A stretch of DNA of 64,000 nt, taken from Fallopia convolvulus. Lineage: Eukaryota > Streptophyta > Magnoliopsida > Caryophyllales > Polygonaceae. The notes under the pieces were generated by a model. It was not told the origin of the DNA and ran no database searches. It saw only the letters and a list, made by a program, of their open reading frames with translations. The translations under genes were made by a program, and so were the position numbers. The DNA is taken from the NCBI GenBank assembly GCA_964016875.1, contig OZ024724.1:49416438-49480437 (forward strand), written 5' to 3'. The stretch's first letter is position 1; each line of letters opens with the position of its first letter. Below, piece after piece: positions 54,288-64,000 of this stretch.

Positions 54288-54623
54288 TCGGGTGCACAAC
54301 TTTCAAGTCTTGGAGAAAAAAAATGGTTGCTACTTGCTGGTTGCTAGTGTAAAATAAAAGTATTCTACCAAAAAAAAAAGTGTAAAATAAAAGTAACTCT
54401 TATCTGTTTTCTTAAAAATTCCTCATTTTATATCAGATTTTAGTTAAAGAGAGGTAAAAACTCACAAATATACTTTTCTTAACTATTTGCGTATTTTTTG
54501 AGAAGTCTATTTTTAAGAGACGTGTATATCTTATGCATCGATTTATCTTGAATGTATATTGAAACTAATTTTTTGTACGTTTTAATTTCTAGCTTTATAT
54601 GGGGTGGCCTAGTGAATAGTGAT
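54288..54623. other. 3' region of the second P450
   Basis: AT-rich; AATAAAAG words at 54354 and 54387 are possible polyadenylation signals. TATGGGGTGGCCTAGT at 54598 is a partial duplicate of the SINE head that follows 33 bp later. Confidence 0.4.
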
Positions 54624-54633
54624 AGCTTTATAT

Positions 54634-54865
54634 GGGGTGGTCTAGTAGTAGTAATTAGTAAGAGGTATGGGAGGATGTTGGGAGATCTCAGGTTCGATCT
54701 TTGCTTCCGTCCTTTCACTTAGGTGAAAAATCGAGTCTCACCATTCTTACTACCACTAGGTCGAGCCGGTCGGTACAAGTCAGTTTACTTGATTCGTGTG
54801 CTTTGTCGGCTAGTTCATGGACCCGAGGTTTACCACTAAAGTTGGGTCCCCAGTTAAAAAAAAAA
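54634..54865 (+). mobile_element. tRNA-derived SINE
   Basis: A-box-like TGGTCTAGTAGT (54638), B box GGTTCGATCT (54691-54700), a body, and a poly(A) tail (54856-54865). The head is partly duplicated upstream (AGCTTTATATGGGGTGG at 54591 and 54624). A clean target duplication was not identified. Confidence 0.55.
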
Positions 54866-56168
54866 CAATTGCGTGTGCATCGATTATTTTATATACATTG
54901 TGCATCGATTTTTTTATGTACATTCTGCATCGATTTTGAACTTTTTTAATTTATAACTTTTACTTATTTGTATGAATATTATAGTTAGCTAGTTTTTGAT
55001 GTACAAACATTTGTTTCGATACACGTGCAAAATACCATGTACTTTTTAGTTGTTTTGATTTACATATGGTTAGTTTTAATGCACATATATAATAAGATAC
55101 ACTTTTGTGCATCGATTTCGTCTTTGATGTGCATCAAAACTAACTCTATTTTTTTATATATTGCCTAATTTATTAAAAAAAAAAACGACTTTTGGGGCTT
55201 TTTCTTGATAAAGCTGGGGCTAACTGCTGAAATTAGTAGAAACGAAGTGGGTTACGCAGGCACTAAGTGTGGGGTAACCTCCCCCTAATATCGTCTGACA
55301 AAAGAGAAAACACAACGTCAGGCGGTTCATCATGAATAACAAAACCAAGATGAAAATCAAAAGCGAGGGAGGCTAGGTGATCTGGACGGACCATGCATCT
55401 ATTACTTAAGAAGCCTTGGTTTCGAGAAGTTATAATGCTTATTTATTGCGTATTTTATATATATATATATATATTTTTTAAATATGTGAATAATTTTTCA
55501 AAAATTTATGTATGCCATATTTTTTTTATCACTAGATTTCTCTACATCCAACAACATAAAATTTATTTTTATTTCTCAATGGAATCCCCATCCTCACTGA
55601 AATTTGAACTTTTTTCCTATCAATTATTGCTTAACCAAACCTTGTAGAAATTTCAATTCAGCATTTTATTTCATTACAATTTTATTAACAAATCATAACA
55701 TATTGGACTTTTCTATTTTGTGGATGTGGATCCTCTTACTTTTGTCTTGATTTTTTTAGAGGCTTTTGTCTTGTTAATTACAGTAATTTTGCGTGAGATT
55801 GAATCAACTAGACAACTTTTTTATCACGCCTTATTTCACTTGTGTGTTGAAATGAGTTTGTCTTGAAAAACGTAAAAAGTAGAGAGAGTTGCACGGATTT
55901 CAAAATTTTTAAAAGTAGCTTTTAGGTAGAAAGGGCTTTTGTAATGTAAGTGAAACAAGGCCTAAGTGTCCCATTTGGAGATAATGTATGATAGGTAACT
56001 TGCATATATAGATGATCAATAATTGAGTGGTAGAGAATGAATCTTATCCATCATCATAAAAATTAATCCTTCTTCCTCCAACTATTGGTGAGTTGACTCA
56101 GTCAACTGAATTAACTCGGTCATTGACCAACATTTACCAATTGTCTCCAAGTTATTGTCAACAACTTA
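54866..56168. other. AT-rich DNA with repeated GTGCATCGATT words
   Basis: 54868-55140 repeats GTGCATCGATT and GATGTGCATCAAAACT-like words; 61880-62170 has a related set. The remainder to 56168 shows no gene; short frames at 55393-55647 look like chance. Confidence 0.4.
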
Positions 56169-56532
56169 TCTATAATACATATATAATTTTGTGTACATGA
56201 GCACACTTAATGCACTTGATTATGATTCACTATCCATTTTATTAAAAAAATCCATCTATATATTTATTATTGCAAAATAATTTTGACCACATTTAATACA
56301 CTTAATCACAAGCAAATTCCAATTTTGAAATATTAAAATAATAAATGAGTTTTGAGTCTCATTTCAACTAAGTGCTATATTGAGTTCTTAAATAAATTTT
56401 TTGTTAAAATCTATAATCTATATACATATAACATTTAAAATTTGTGTACAAGGTGCATTTGCTATACATTTTTAATTTATGAAAATCATCTCATTTTTTA
56501 TAATGTCAATAGTATTAGATGATAAAATAACC

Positions 56533-56600
56533 TCCTTAGCTCAATGGTTAAAGCCATGAAATTGTATTTAATGGTCTAAGGTTCATGAACTCAATTAATC
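56533..56600 (+). other. tRNA-like A/B box pair in the Helitron
   Basis: TTAGCTCAATGGTTAAAGC followed about 30 bp later by GGTTCATGAACTC resembles tRNA D-arm and T-arm segments. The rest does not fold into a sound tRNA, so it is a tRNA relic or SINE head at most. Confidence 0.3.
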
Positions 56601-56732
56601 ATTTTTAAAAATATTTTTAATAACCCAATGAACTCATGCTAAAATCTATATAAAAAAATTCTATCAAATGCAGCAAGGATAAAATATTTTTCCAAAGTAA
56701 ATTTTATAATAGTTTTTACTTACTACCCTAAA

Positions 56733-57470
56733 AAAATTCCATGATAGTGGACATTGGACACCATATAATTCAATATTATATTTTAAAATGAAAATTTAAA
56801 AAATATTTCATTCAAAACATATAACACGTTTTTTCAGTCTAATAATTATTATAAGTATTTTAATATATAATATGGATGTACACTTATACATAGAAATTCT
56901 ACTATGATGTTTATCCTCATATGTATACTTATTACCTAGATTTACTACGCGTAATTTAACCGATATTTATGTGTATATATTTGACTCATTATATATTCCA
57001 TGTATTAACATATATATTTGGCCAAAACTAAACTTTTCAAACTTTTCTAATATAGATTTTATTTACAACTCTTCAAAAATTTCATGATAGTGGATATTAT
57101 ATTATTCAGCATATATTATATTTTAAATTATAAATTTAACATATATTATTTACATATTTCCATCAAAATATATAACAATTTTTTTTGTCAAAAAACCTAA
57201 CAATTAGTATAAATATTTTAATATATAATATGAATGTACACATAGAGATTCTCATAAGATTCTTATCATATGTATATTTATTATCCACATTTACTATACA
57301 TCTAATTACACTCATATTTATGTGTATTTTTGACTCATTGTATTCCATGTACACATAGAAATTCTCCTATGATACTTATTCTCATATGTGCACTTATTAT
57401 CCACATTTACTACATCTATTTACAACCATATTTATGTGTACATTTGACTCATTATATTCCATGTAATAGC
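56733..57470. repeat. Direct repeats inside the Helitron
   Basis: A ~280-bp unit (TTCCATGATAGTGGA...AATATATAATATGGATGTACAC...TGACTCATTATATTCCATG) occurs at 56733-57005 and 57075-57350 in diverged form. Its last third occurs again at 57350-57465. Confidence 0.65.
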
Positions 57471-58637
57471 TTGTATATATATGTCTTATAATTGGTGAAA
57501 ATGAAGAGTAAAAGAGATTCATTTGTATTCACATTCTCTCATCTATTGTTTCTATAATTCAAATCTAGATTAGTTTATAACACTTTATCAACATGAATTG
57601 TTGTAGATTGAAATATTGTTCTTTTTGGTGTTATTGTGTAACCAATTTTCTTGCTTCTTCTCAAATTTGAGTTGAGAAAAAAACGGTCATAATATTCCCC
57701 CATGAAATTTGTATTCTTATCTTATAGAAATGAGGGAGGAGCTATTCACGATTATCAATTGTTTAGGTTAGGTGAGTTAATCACTATTGATTTTCATTTG
57801 TAATTTTACAAGGTACGAAGTAAATTTTGTTTCTTTAAATTTACCTCTTCCTTATTTTGTGTTATTTTAGTTTTATATATGTTGATTTTCATGCACCTCA
57901 TGTGTATTTGGTGCAATGATAGATTTTCTTTCACACTTTCACATATAATTTTTTATATTATTTTTCTCAAACATATGAATGAATAAATAATTTTCCTCCT
58001 TTCATGTTATAGATTATTATTTCTAAATTCATAGGTAGTAATATGCTCACATCGATCTCTAATTGTTGTATAAAGATATTTATCGCCAATAATGTTGAAT
58101 CGAAAAAATTGACAATAATAATTTATTTGATAAAAAGGGATGAATTACATTTTTGTAAATTTGTCTTCAAATCATTTATTAGATAGTCTCTCCAAATCAT
58201 GTATTTATATGCATGTGAATGAAATATATAATTATTTTAAAATTATATGTCCTTAAATTCTATTTGTATACCAAAAAATATAATATATTGAATTTATAAA
58301 CTTATGCTGTTTTTCTCATTTAAATCTATGTATATATATATATATCCTAATTTTATATGTTTTATAATAGTTTCAAGTCAACTTAAAAAATCCAAGAATC
58401 GAAATGTTATATACATTGAGATTTGAGGGGGAAAGTTAAATGGAATAAATTAAATTTAAAAATATTTTGTTAGAATTCCAGTAATTTAATTTTAATCTCA
58501 ATAGTTTTTAAAATAAAAAGAATATATTTAACATTAATGCAATTTTACAGGTCGACAAGTAGAAAATATGCCCCGTGCGTACGCACGGGTATGTCTACCT
58601 AGTTATCAAAAAAAGTTATCAACAACTTATTATCAAC

Positions 58638-59587
58638 AAGTTGTTGTCAATAAAAGATCTTGTTGATAAAAATTATTAACAAATACTTTGTTGACAAAAA
58701 ATTATCAACAAATTTTTTTGTCAACAAAATGTTGACAAAAAATATCTTATTAACAAAAAAATTGTTGGCAAAAAAAATCAACAAAAAACAATAGTTGTTA
58801 ACACTGTCAACAATCTATACAACTATAAAAACTCTCCCTCTAAGACAAATAAATGTTCTACTTTTGAATGCAAACTAATTATTGGAAAAAAATATTCTCA
58901 AATACAAAAGACATCTAATAAATAATTACAGTGGGGAATATGTTCGGGTGTCGACGAATGGCCTCTCACAATCACAAAAGATGTTAGTACTAATAAGACC
59001 ATTAATTGGCTTATACATTTCAGCTTCTCCGATCACCATTTTAGATCCCTCCTTTAGTGTTTTAGCCTCTCAACTTCCTTCAGTATTGTAACAATAGTCC
59101 TTTCAACTTAGTTCTTCAATGTAGTTAAGTTGTTGTCAATAAAAGATCTTGTTGATAAAAATTATTAACAAATACTTTGTTGACAAAAAATATCTTATTA
59201 ACAAAAAAATTGTTGGCAAAAAAAATCAACAAAAAACAATAGTTGTTAACACTGTCAACAATCTATCTATACAACTATAAAAACTCTCCCTCTAAGACAA
59301 ATAAATGTTCTACTTTTGAATGCAAACTAATTATTGAAAAAATATTCTCAAATACAAAAGACATCTAATAAATAATTACAGTGGGGAATATGTTCGGGTG
59401 TTTAAACAGTCGACGAATGGCCTCTCACAATCACAAAAGATGTTAGTACTAATAAGAGCATTAATTGGCTTGTACATTTCAGCTTCTCCGATCACCATTT
59501 TAGATCCCTCCTTTAGTGTTTTAGCCTCTCAACTTCCTTCAGTATTGAAACAATAGTCCTTTCAACTTAGTTCTTCAATGTAGTTAG
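58638..59587. repeat. Tandem duplication of ~0.47 kb
   Basis: Unit 1 58638-59126 and unit 2 59127-59587. Unit 2 lacks 38 bp of unit 1 and has an extra TCTA and TTTAAACAG. Each unit contains a TTGTTGACAA-rich part followed by a Helitron-like 5' end (TCTATACAACTATAAAAAC). Confidence 0.85.
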
Positions 59588-59992
59588 ACCATAATAATTA
59601 GTCACCCTTTCACCTTCCCAACAGCCAGCAACCCTTGCACTATATAGGTAGCCCAAGTTTTCGGAGCCTGTACCTTTCATTATTTGTTACACTTCGGTCA
59701 TTTTGCACTATATAAATAGTACCACTTCGGTCATAATTAAGTTTACATACAAATTTATCTCTGCCCACTCATAAAATCAATAAAAAAATAATTAAGATTC
59801 ATAATATATATCTTACAACAAATTAATAATTAAAAAAATATTTTAAAGCATTTTCTCTTCATTATTTATTTTCAACAACTAACACATATAACTTGCATTC
59901 TTATTCTAATTTAAATAACATATGTAATTACCTATGTACAATTATAAAATTTATAATTATAGACCGTCCAACGGACGGGCCAAACGGTCTAG
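59266..59992 (+). mobile_element. Small Helitron-like element
   Basis: TCTATACAACTATAAAAACTC after an A, ending with hairpin CCGTCCAACGGACGG (59964-59978), GCCAAACGGT and CTAG (59989-59992) before a T. About 727 bp, non-coding. A second copy of its 5' end lies at 58814 in the first tandem unit, without a 3' end. Confidence 0.6.
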
Positions 59993-61187
59993 TAGTTGTT
60001 AACAATTGTCAACACATGAATAGAAATAAGGAAACAGAATAATATCCGGTCTATATGATCATACACTACACTTGAATAAAAAACATCAATAGATAATGGT
60101 AATTAATTAAACAAAACACCAGTATCTATGGAATTTTTAGTTCAAAAGACAAGTATGTTAAGTTTATATCAACATTTTTCACTTCTCCACCACTGTGCTC
60201 ATTTGTACAAGCGCAAAAACATGATACAAATAAGAGTTAAAGTTTATCCAAGCAATGGTACATGAATGTCAACAAAGGATTGCCAGAAACATAACAAGCA
60301 TAGACACATAAAATTACCATCCAATGTTATTTTCTGATTTCTCATTGCCATTTGCTGGGTAGCCAATTAAACGCATCATTACCCATAATGTTTCTCCAAC
60401 AATATTACCTTCAAATTCATGTGATGATCCACCAACAACTATATAAAGTAATCCCTTGACATATTCCTCCATCATTTACTTAAAATTAGGAGGAATTGAT
60501 GGCCTATACAAGAGTAAAAGGGGGAAATAGTATACTTGAAAGTTGAAACACTTTCAATGCGTAATTCTCAATCGTAGAGTACATACCAGGATAAATATGC
60601 ACAATATAAGACAACAATGATTACAAACTTAAAAATCATTTAAGTGAGAACTCCCTAGAATATAGGACAAAGTTGTTAATACATACCAAAATTTCAATTG
60701 GGAGGAGAGTGAAGGCTACCTCACCATTCTGTAATCATGCATCTATATAGTATTAGTATGTAACCTTGCAACTAAAACGTATAATTTGAACAATTTTTCA
60801 TAGGCTTGATATTCAAAAGCAGCGGACTTCTAATTTAAAAATGCAGGTGGAACTTGCAGAAACCTCACAAAGATACTTGATGAAGAACTCCCATACTGAG
60901 TTGTGATGCATATATTGCAAAGAAACAAACAAAAACAGATTAAACCTTGACATCCTTATCAAACCCATGCACTGAAAACTTGCTTAATTTTTATCACTAA
61001 AGCAAAAGGATAACAAGAAAAAACTTGAGTCACAGACTGGGCATCTAATTGAAACTTTATTACGTCATTTTCATCTTCTTCAAACTGCAAAAAGTCTTAG
61101 GTAAGATACAAAAAGTGAAAAGGAAATAAGATTGGTTGATTAATTTTCACAATAAGGATGATTTTCTAAACATTATTATTATACAAC
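59993..61187. other. AT-rich DNA with possible minus-strand exons
   Basis: The best coding-like piece is 60314-60475 minus (see separate entry). On the minus strand the reading FEEDENDVIKFQLDAQSVTQ follows a good 3' splice site (TTTTTGCAG, about 61086). No complete gene could be built. Confidence 0.3.
60314..60475 (-). pseudogene. Exon-like minus-strand ORF of unrecognised gene
   Basis: 53 codons, MMEEYVKGLLYIVVGGSSHE, then FEGNIVGETLWVMMRLIGYP. Composition looks protein-like and the DNA is less AT-rich than around it. Together with a start-like exon at about 61560-61610 minus (MGNMKESSDHRSF, then a GTATGT donor) it may mark a degraded multi-exon gene. Family unknown. Confidence 0.3.
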
Positions 61188-61251
61188 ACATAATCTTCGT
61201 ACTCTATATTATCTCTTGATTAATACGGAGTATAGAGTACGAAGATTATGT
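61188..61251. repeat. Perfect 21-bp inverted repeat (hairpin)
   Basis: ACATAATCTTCGTACTCTATA (61188-61208) and its exact complement at 61231-61251 around a 22-nt loop containing ATACGGAG, a word like the end of Stowaway MITEs. It may be a MITE relic. Confidence 0.6.
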
Positions 61252-62640
61252 ACTGTAATAATTATTCTTATTTATTGGGAACAGAGAAGTAAACAACTAA
61301 AGCAAAAGTGTGGAGCACAAAGGAGGTTGTGATGATGCACGCACACAGAAGCAAAATAGTATGAAGCTGTAAACTTGGACAAGGCTTCACAAAAGAAGTA
61401 GACGAAGCCAATGCTTTGACCAATCATAGTGAAATGTAAATTGGTGGCTTCTTCAATCCACTTCCTTTAATTTAGATCAGAGAACATAATGGCTTTAGCA
61501 GCAATCCATAGCCCTAATAGATCAGAGCAAATTAAACTAACATACCTACATTAGACTTGAATGATCGATGATCCGAAGATTCCTTCATATTCCCCATTAT
61601 ATCAGCCCATGAAGTAAGAAGTTGAACACAAGCCCTTGATTTTGTACCAGATTATGGCAAGTGGCCGGTGAAAAAGCAAAACAAGAGGGAGGATTATTTG
61701 AGTGTATTTGGATTGAATGGAGGAAGAGCGAGAGAAAGCATTTTACTCAACTAACGCACATATTTTTTTTTTGATACGCAACTAACGCACATTTATTAAC
61801 ATAAAATAAAATAGGATATTTCACTCAATTCCCTCATATTTTTTTTCAAATTATTCAAGCATTTATCCAAGATCATTACTAAAGGATGTGTACATTTTGT
61901 GTATCATTTTTGTATTAGATATTTATCACAAATATCTTTATGTGCATCAAAATTAATTAAATGTGCGTCTATTTTTTATGCACAATTTTGTCAATTTACA
62001 TCGATTTCGAACTTAAAAAAATTTCTTTACCTAATTTGAATAAAGTTTTCGCCTATAGTCTAGCTAGTTTTATTGTATATAGCATTAGTTTTGATAGACT
62101 CGTATAAATAAGATGTCCTTTTTGATTTTTAATGCACATATGATTGGTTTTGATGTATAAATAAGAGGTACGTCATCCTTCAATTATCAATTAAGATAAC
62201 GATTAATGTAAAAGTAATGGTTAGGTGATTTAAAATGGGAGATTTATTTTTTTATTATAAATAGAAATGAATAAAAATGGATGGAAAATGACTTTGTTTA
62301 CACTTAAGATATGGGAACAAGTATGTACAAAGTAGAGGGTATTAAAAGGAAAAATTTTTTAAGACACCAAAAGAAAAAGTCAAAACTCGAGGCACCATAA
62401 GTAATTCCCTGTCGATTAATGTATTAATTAACGTTTTTCTAACCTATGCCCTTAGGAAAATAATGAATCCTTTTTAAAAAATAATGAATCCTAAATAAAT
62501 AAAAGCTTACAAAAAAAATTACCAATTTAAGTAGATTAACCTATGCCTTAAGAATAGGTTAGAAAAATCGATTAAGTAATTCCAGCTGAGATGTTGGTCA
62601 ATAATCTTTGTAAATTCCCTTTCTTGGAAATAGATTTAAT
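61252..62640. other. AT-rich intergenic DNA
   Basis: No gene established. 61470-61690 on the minus strand resembles a 5'UTR plus short first exon; 61880-62170 repeats the GTGCATC/TGATGTAT words also seen at 54868-55140. Confidence 0.35.
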
Positions 62641-62644
62641 TTTG

Positions 62645-62820
62645 GGTAAGCTACGCAAAACCACCCTTATCTTAGGATATTTACAAGAAACCGCGCGCCC
62701 CTTATTTCACTTTTTTTATAAAACCGCATCTTAGGTCGATTCCGTTTGCATTCAACCACCCAACTCATTTTCCGTCAATTATTTCGTTAAAAAAATGGTT
62801 TTGTGAAACAAGAGTTATGA
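62645..62820 (+). repeat. MULE-like terminal sequence
   Basis: AAACCACCC near the start, then AAACCGC and CCAACTCATTTTCCGTCA words, resembling the TIR of the Pack-MULE at 31791 in wording and order. No partner TIR is visible before the window ends, so the assignment is tentative. Confidence 0.4.
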
Positions 62821-62859
62821 TCTTAGCCCTTTTCTTGACCTTGCACAGCCCCAATTAGT

Positions 62860-63600
62860 GTCGTCGAACCCCGCTTCCCATGACGCTCACCGGATTCCTT
62901 ATATCAGCTTCGATACCACAACCACAATTGTCGCCTTGGTGTTTCCGTGCACCTAAAGCTTGAGTGTGTTGGTGTACTTCGTCACCAAGAAGTTGGTCAA
63001 GTTGACAAGGTAAGCCATTGTCGCATTCCCGACGAGGAGGAAGACGATGAACCAGTCGCCATCAGCAGAGAAATTGATGCCGTGAGATTCGCGATTCCAT
63101 ATAAAAGTCGGATTTGATATCCATCATATATTTTTGCGTGATTTTGACATAGAAACCCTAAATCACTAGTCCAATTTCTCAAATTTCAATGCCTCTAGCA
63201 AAAAAATCAAATCACTAATCCGGGAAATTCCAAATCCTATATCTTGAAATGAAATTGACAATTAATTACCTGGAGAATGGAGTTGAGAGCACGAACAATT
63301 GTGGATTCGATGCAAATGATGAATCTGTAGTGGTGAAAGAGCAACTCATTGTTGCTAACGAGGACGATGTTGAAGACGACAAGCAATAGTGATAAGTAGA
63401 GCTCTGTGACTTCCTTTTTCACAGGTTACGAGGAAGGTGAGGATGCCGATGAAGAACGGCCTAGTGGCGCTGATAGCCTGGTTAAAGGAGACCGAAATGT
63501 GCCGGATGGCAGCGTTTCATCATACAACAGATAAGCAGAAGATGACGGAGAGGGAGATGATCTTGAGCAATTGTCGACAGGAATGAATCGATTGCGAGCC
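62860..63600 (-). pseudogene. Broken phosphate/nucleotide-sugar transporter (TPT family) gene
   Basis: Minus strand, from high to low coordinates: SCRQLLKIISLSVIFCLSVV, a stop, NAAIRHISVSFNQAISATRP; a frame change; LLFHHYRFIICIESTIVRAL...SILQ ending at 63270 against a GT donor; an intron-like gap to about 63062; then GNATMAYLVNLTNFLVTKYT, followed by stops. These are the conserved helices of the triose-phosphate/nucleotide-sugar transporter family of Golgi or plastid membranes. The retained intron and breaks point to DNA-level capture, probably by the MULE-like element beginning near 62645. Confidence 0.7.
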
Positions 63601-64000
63601 AGTGGACGATGATGAAGGAGTAGGTAGAGCAAGAGACAAGGGCGGATACAGGATTCTTTCAAGGGGGAGCACGAACTTTGTACATCAAGCTGGTATAAAT
63701 AAAGTTGTACAAAAAATTAAATTAAAAATAGTTTGCATAAAAATAGAACATACAAATCAACATACATATAACTCTTTGCTACAGGATATTAATTTCTAAT
63801 TTCTATTTGACCTATCAAATTAATTAGCAAAATACCAAACTTCTTATCAATTTCAATTACAATTTCACACTTAAATTGCAAATAATTTAACACGGATTGA
63901 AATTAACAAAATTACTTAAAATAAAAATTACAAAATAACAATGTCACACATAAATTTAGAGGCACACTTATCAATTTTACACACAAGTTCAACCCTAATT
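63601..64000. other. AT-rich end of the window
   Basis: GGGCGGATACAGGATTCTTTC at 63641 resembles ends of dispersed plant repeats, but no boundaries can be set. No gene seen. Confidence 0.3.

Larger units (their letters stand above)
56169..58602 (+). mobile_element. Helitron-like element, 2.4 kb, AT-rich
   Basis: The 5' end TCTATAATACATATATAA follows an A. The 3' end is a perfect 18-bp palindromic hairpin CCCGTGCGTACGCACGGG (58572-58589), then TATGTCTAC, then CTAG (58599-58602), then T. The flanks on both sides are the same kind of TTATCAACAA-rich DNA, as expected of an insertion into one repeat field. No helicase; internal direct repeats are present. Confidence 0.65.

Noticed and set aside
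56533..56600. Functional tRNA gene
   Set aside because: A- and B-box-like words are present, but acceptor and anticodon stems do not pair convincingly, and it lies inside an AT-rich Helitron.
58620..58810. CRISPR-like array in the TTGTTGACAA-rich field
   Set aside because: The repeats are AT-rich and variable in length and spacing, with no spacers, in a plant nuclear setting.

Overview
This window is nuclear DNA from a flowering plant, probably a eudicot. The evidence is two CYP81-type cytochrome P450 genes, plant LTR retrotransposons (Athila-type Gypsy, Sirevirus-type and short-LTR Copia), hAT MITEs, Mutator-like elements, Helitrons, and gene fragments of plant VDAC and phosphate/nucleotide-sugar transporters. 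I cannot name the species. The only host genes I consider intact are the two P450s, at 43004-44551 and 52685-54287, both on the + strand. Almost everything else is transposable-element DNA.

Layout. 1-2844: an internally deleted Copia (A) joined to the LTR end of an older Copia. 2845-29708: one nested stack. An old minus-strand Copia (B, ~126-bp LTRs about 10% diverged by eye, TSD CTGCG/CTACG) was split twice. An Athila-type Gypsy (2875-15260, TSD GGTTT) landed in its 3' LTR, and a Sirevirus-type Copia (C, 19022-28726, TSD GCTAC) landed in its gag. The Athila carries an extra copy of 0.8 kb of its own upstream flank before its second LTR. 29709-33949: a minus-strand LTR-element remnant, a Pack-MULE and small repeats. 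33950-37194: a Helitron-like element with a VDAC exon. 37222-41905: a young Copia (D) with two LTRs that look identical, a perfect TSD and one open 1412-codon frame.

41906-54300: the P450 neighbourhood. The first P450 has no intron and is boxed in by a hAT MITE ending 61 bp before its ATG and a MULE starting 27 bp after its stop. The second has one 79-bp intron. Between them lie MITEs, LINE tails, a truncated Copia LTR and a SINE. 54300-64000: AT-rich DNA with a SINE, two Helitron-like elements, a tandem duplication and a MULE-like end carrying a broken sugar-phosphate/nucleotide-sugar transporter gene.

The most unusual signal is in the Athila element. The 10-bp palindrome TCGTTAACGA occurs 16 times exactly, in LTRs, spacers and coding linkers. 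It is read in two different protein frames, and four pairs (three exact, one degenerate) are spaced exactly 21 bp apart. I found no exact copy elsewhere in the window. All calls come from reading the sequence; no database search was possible.
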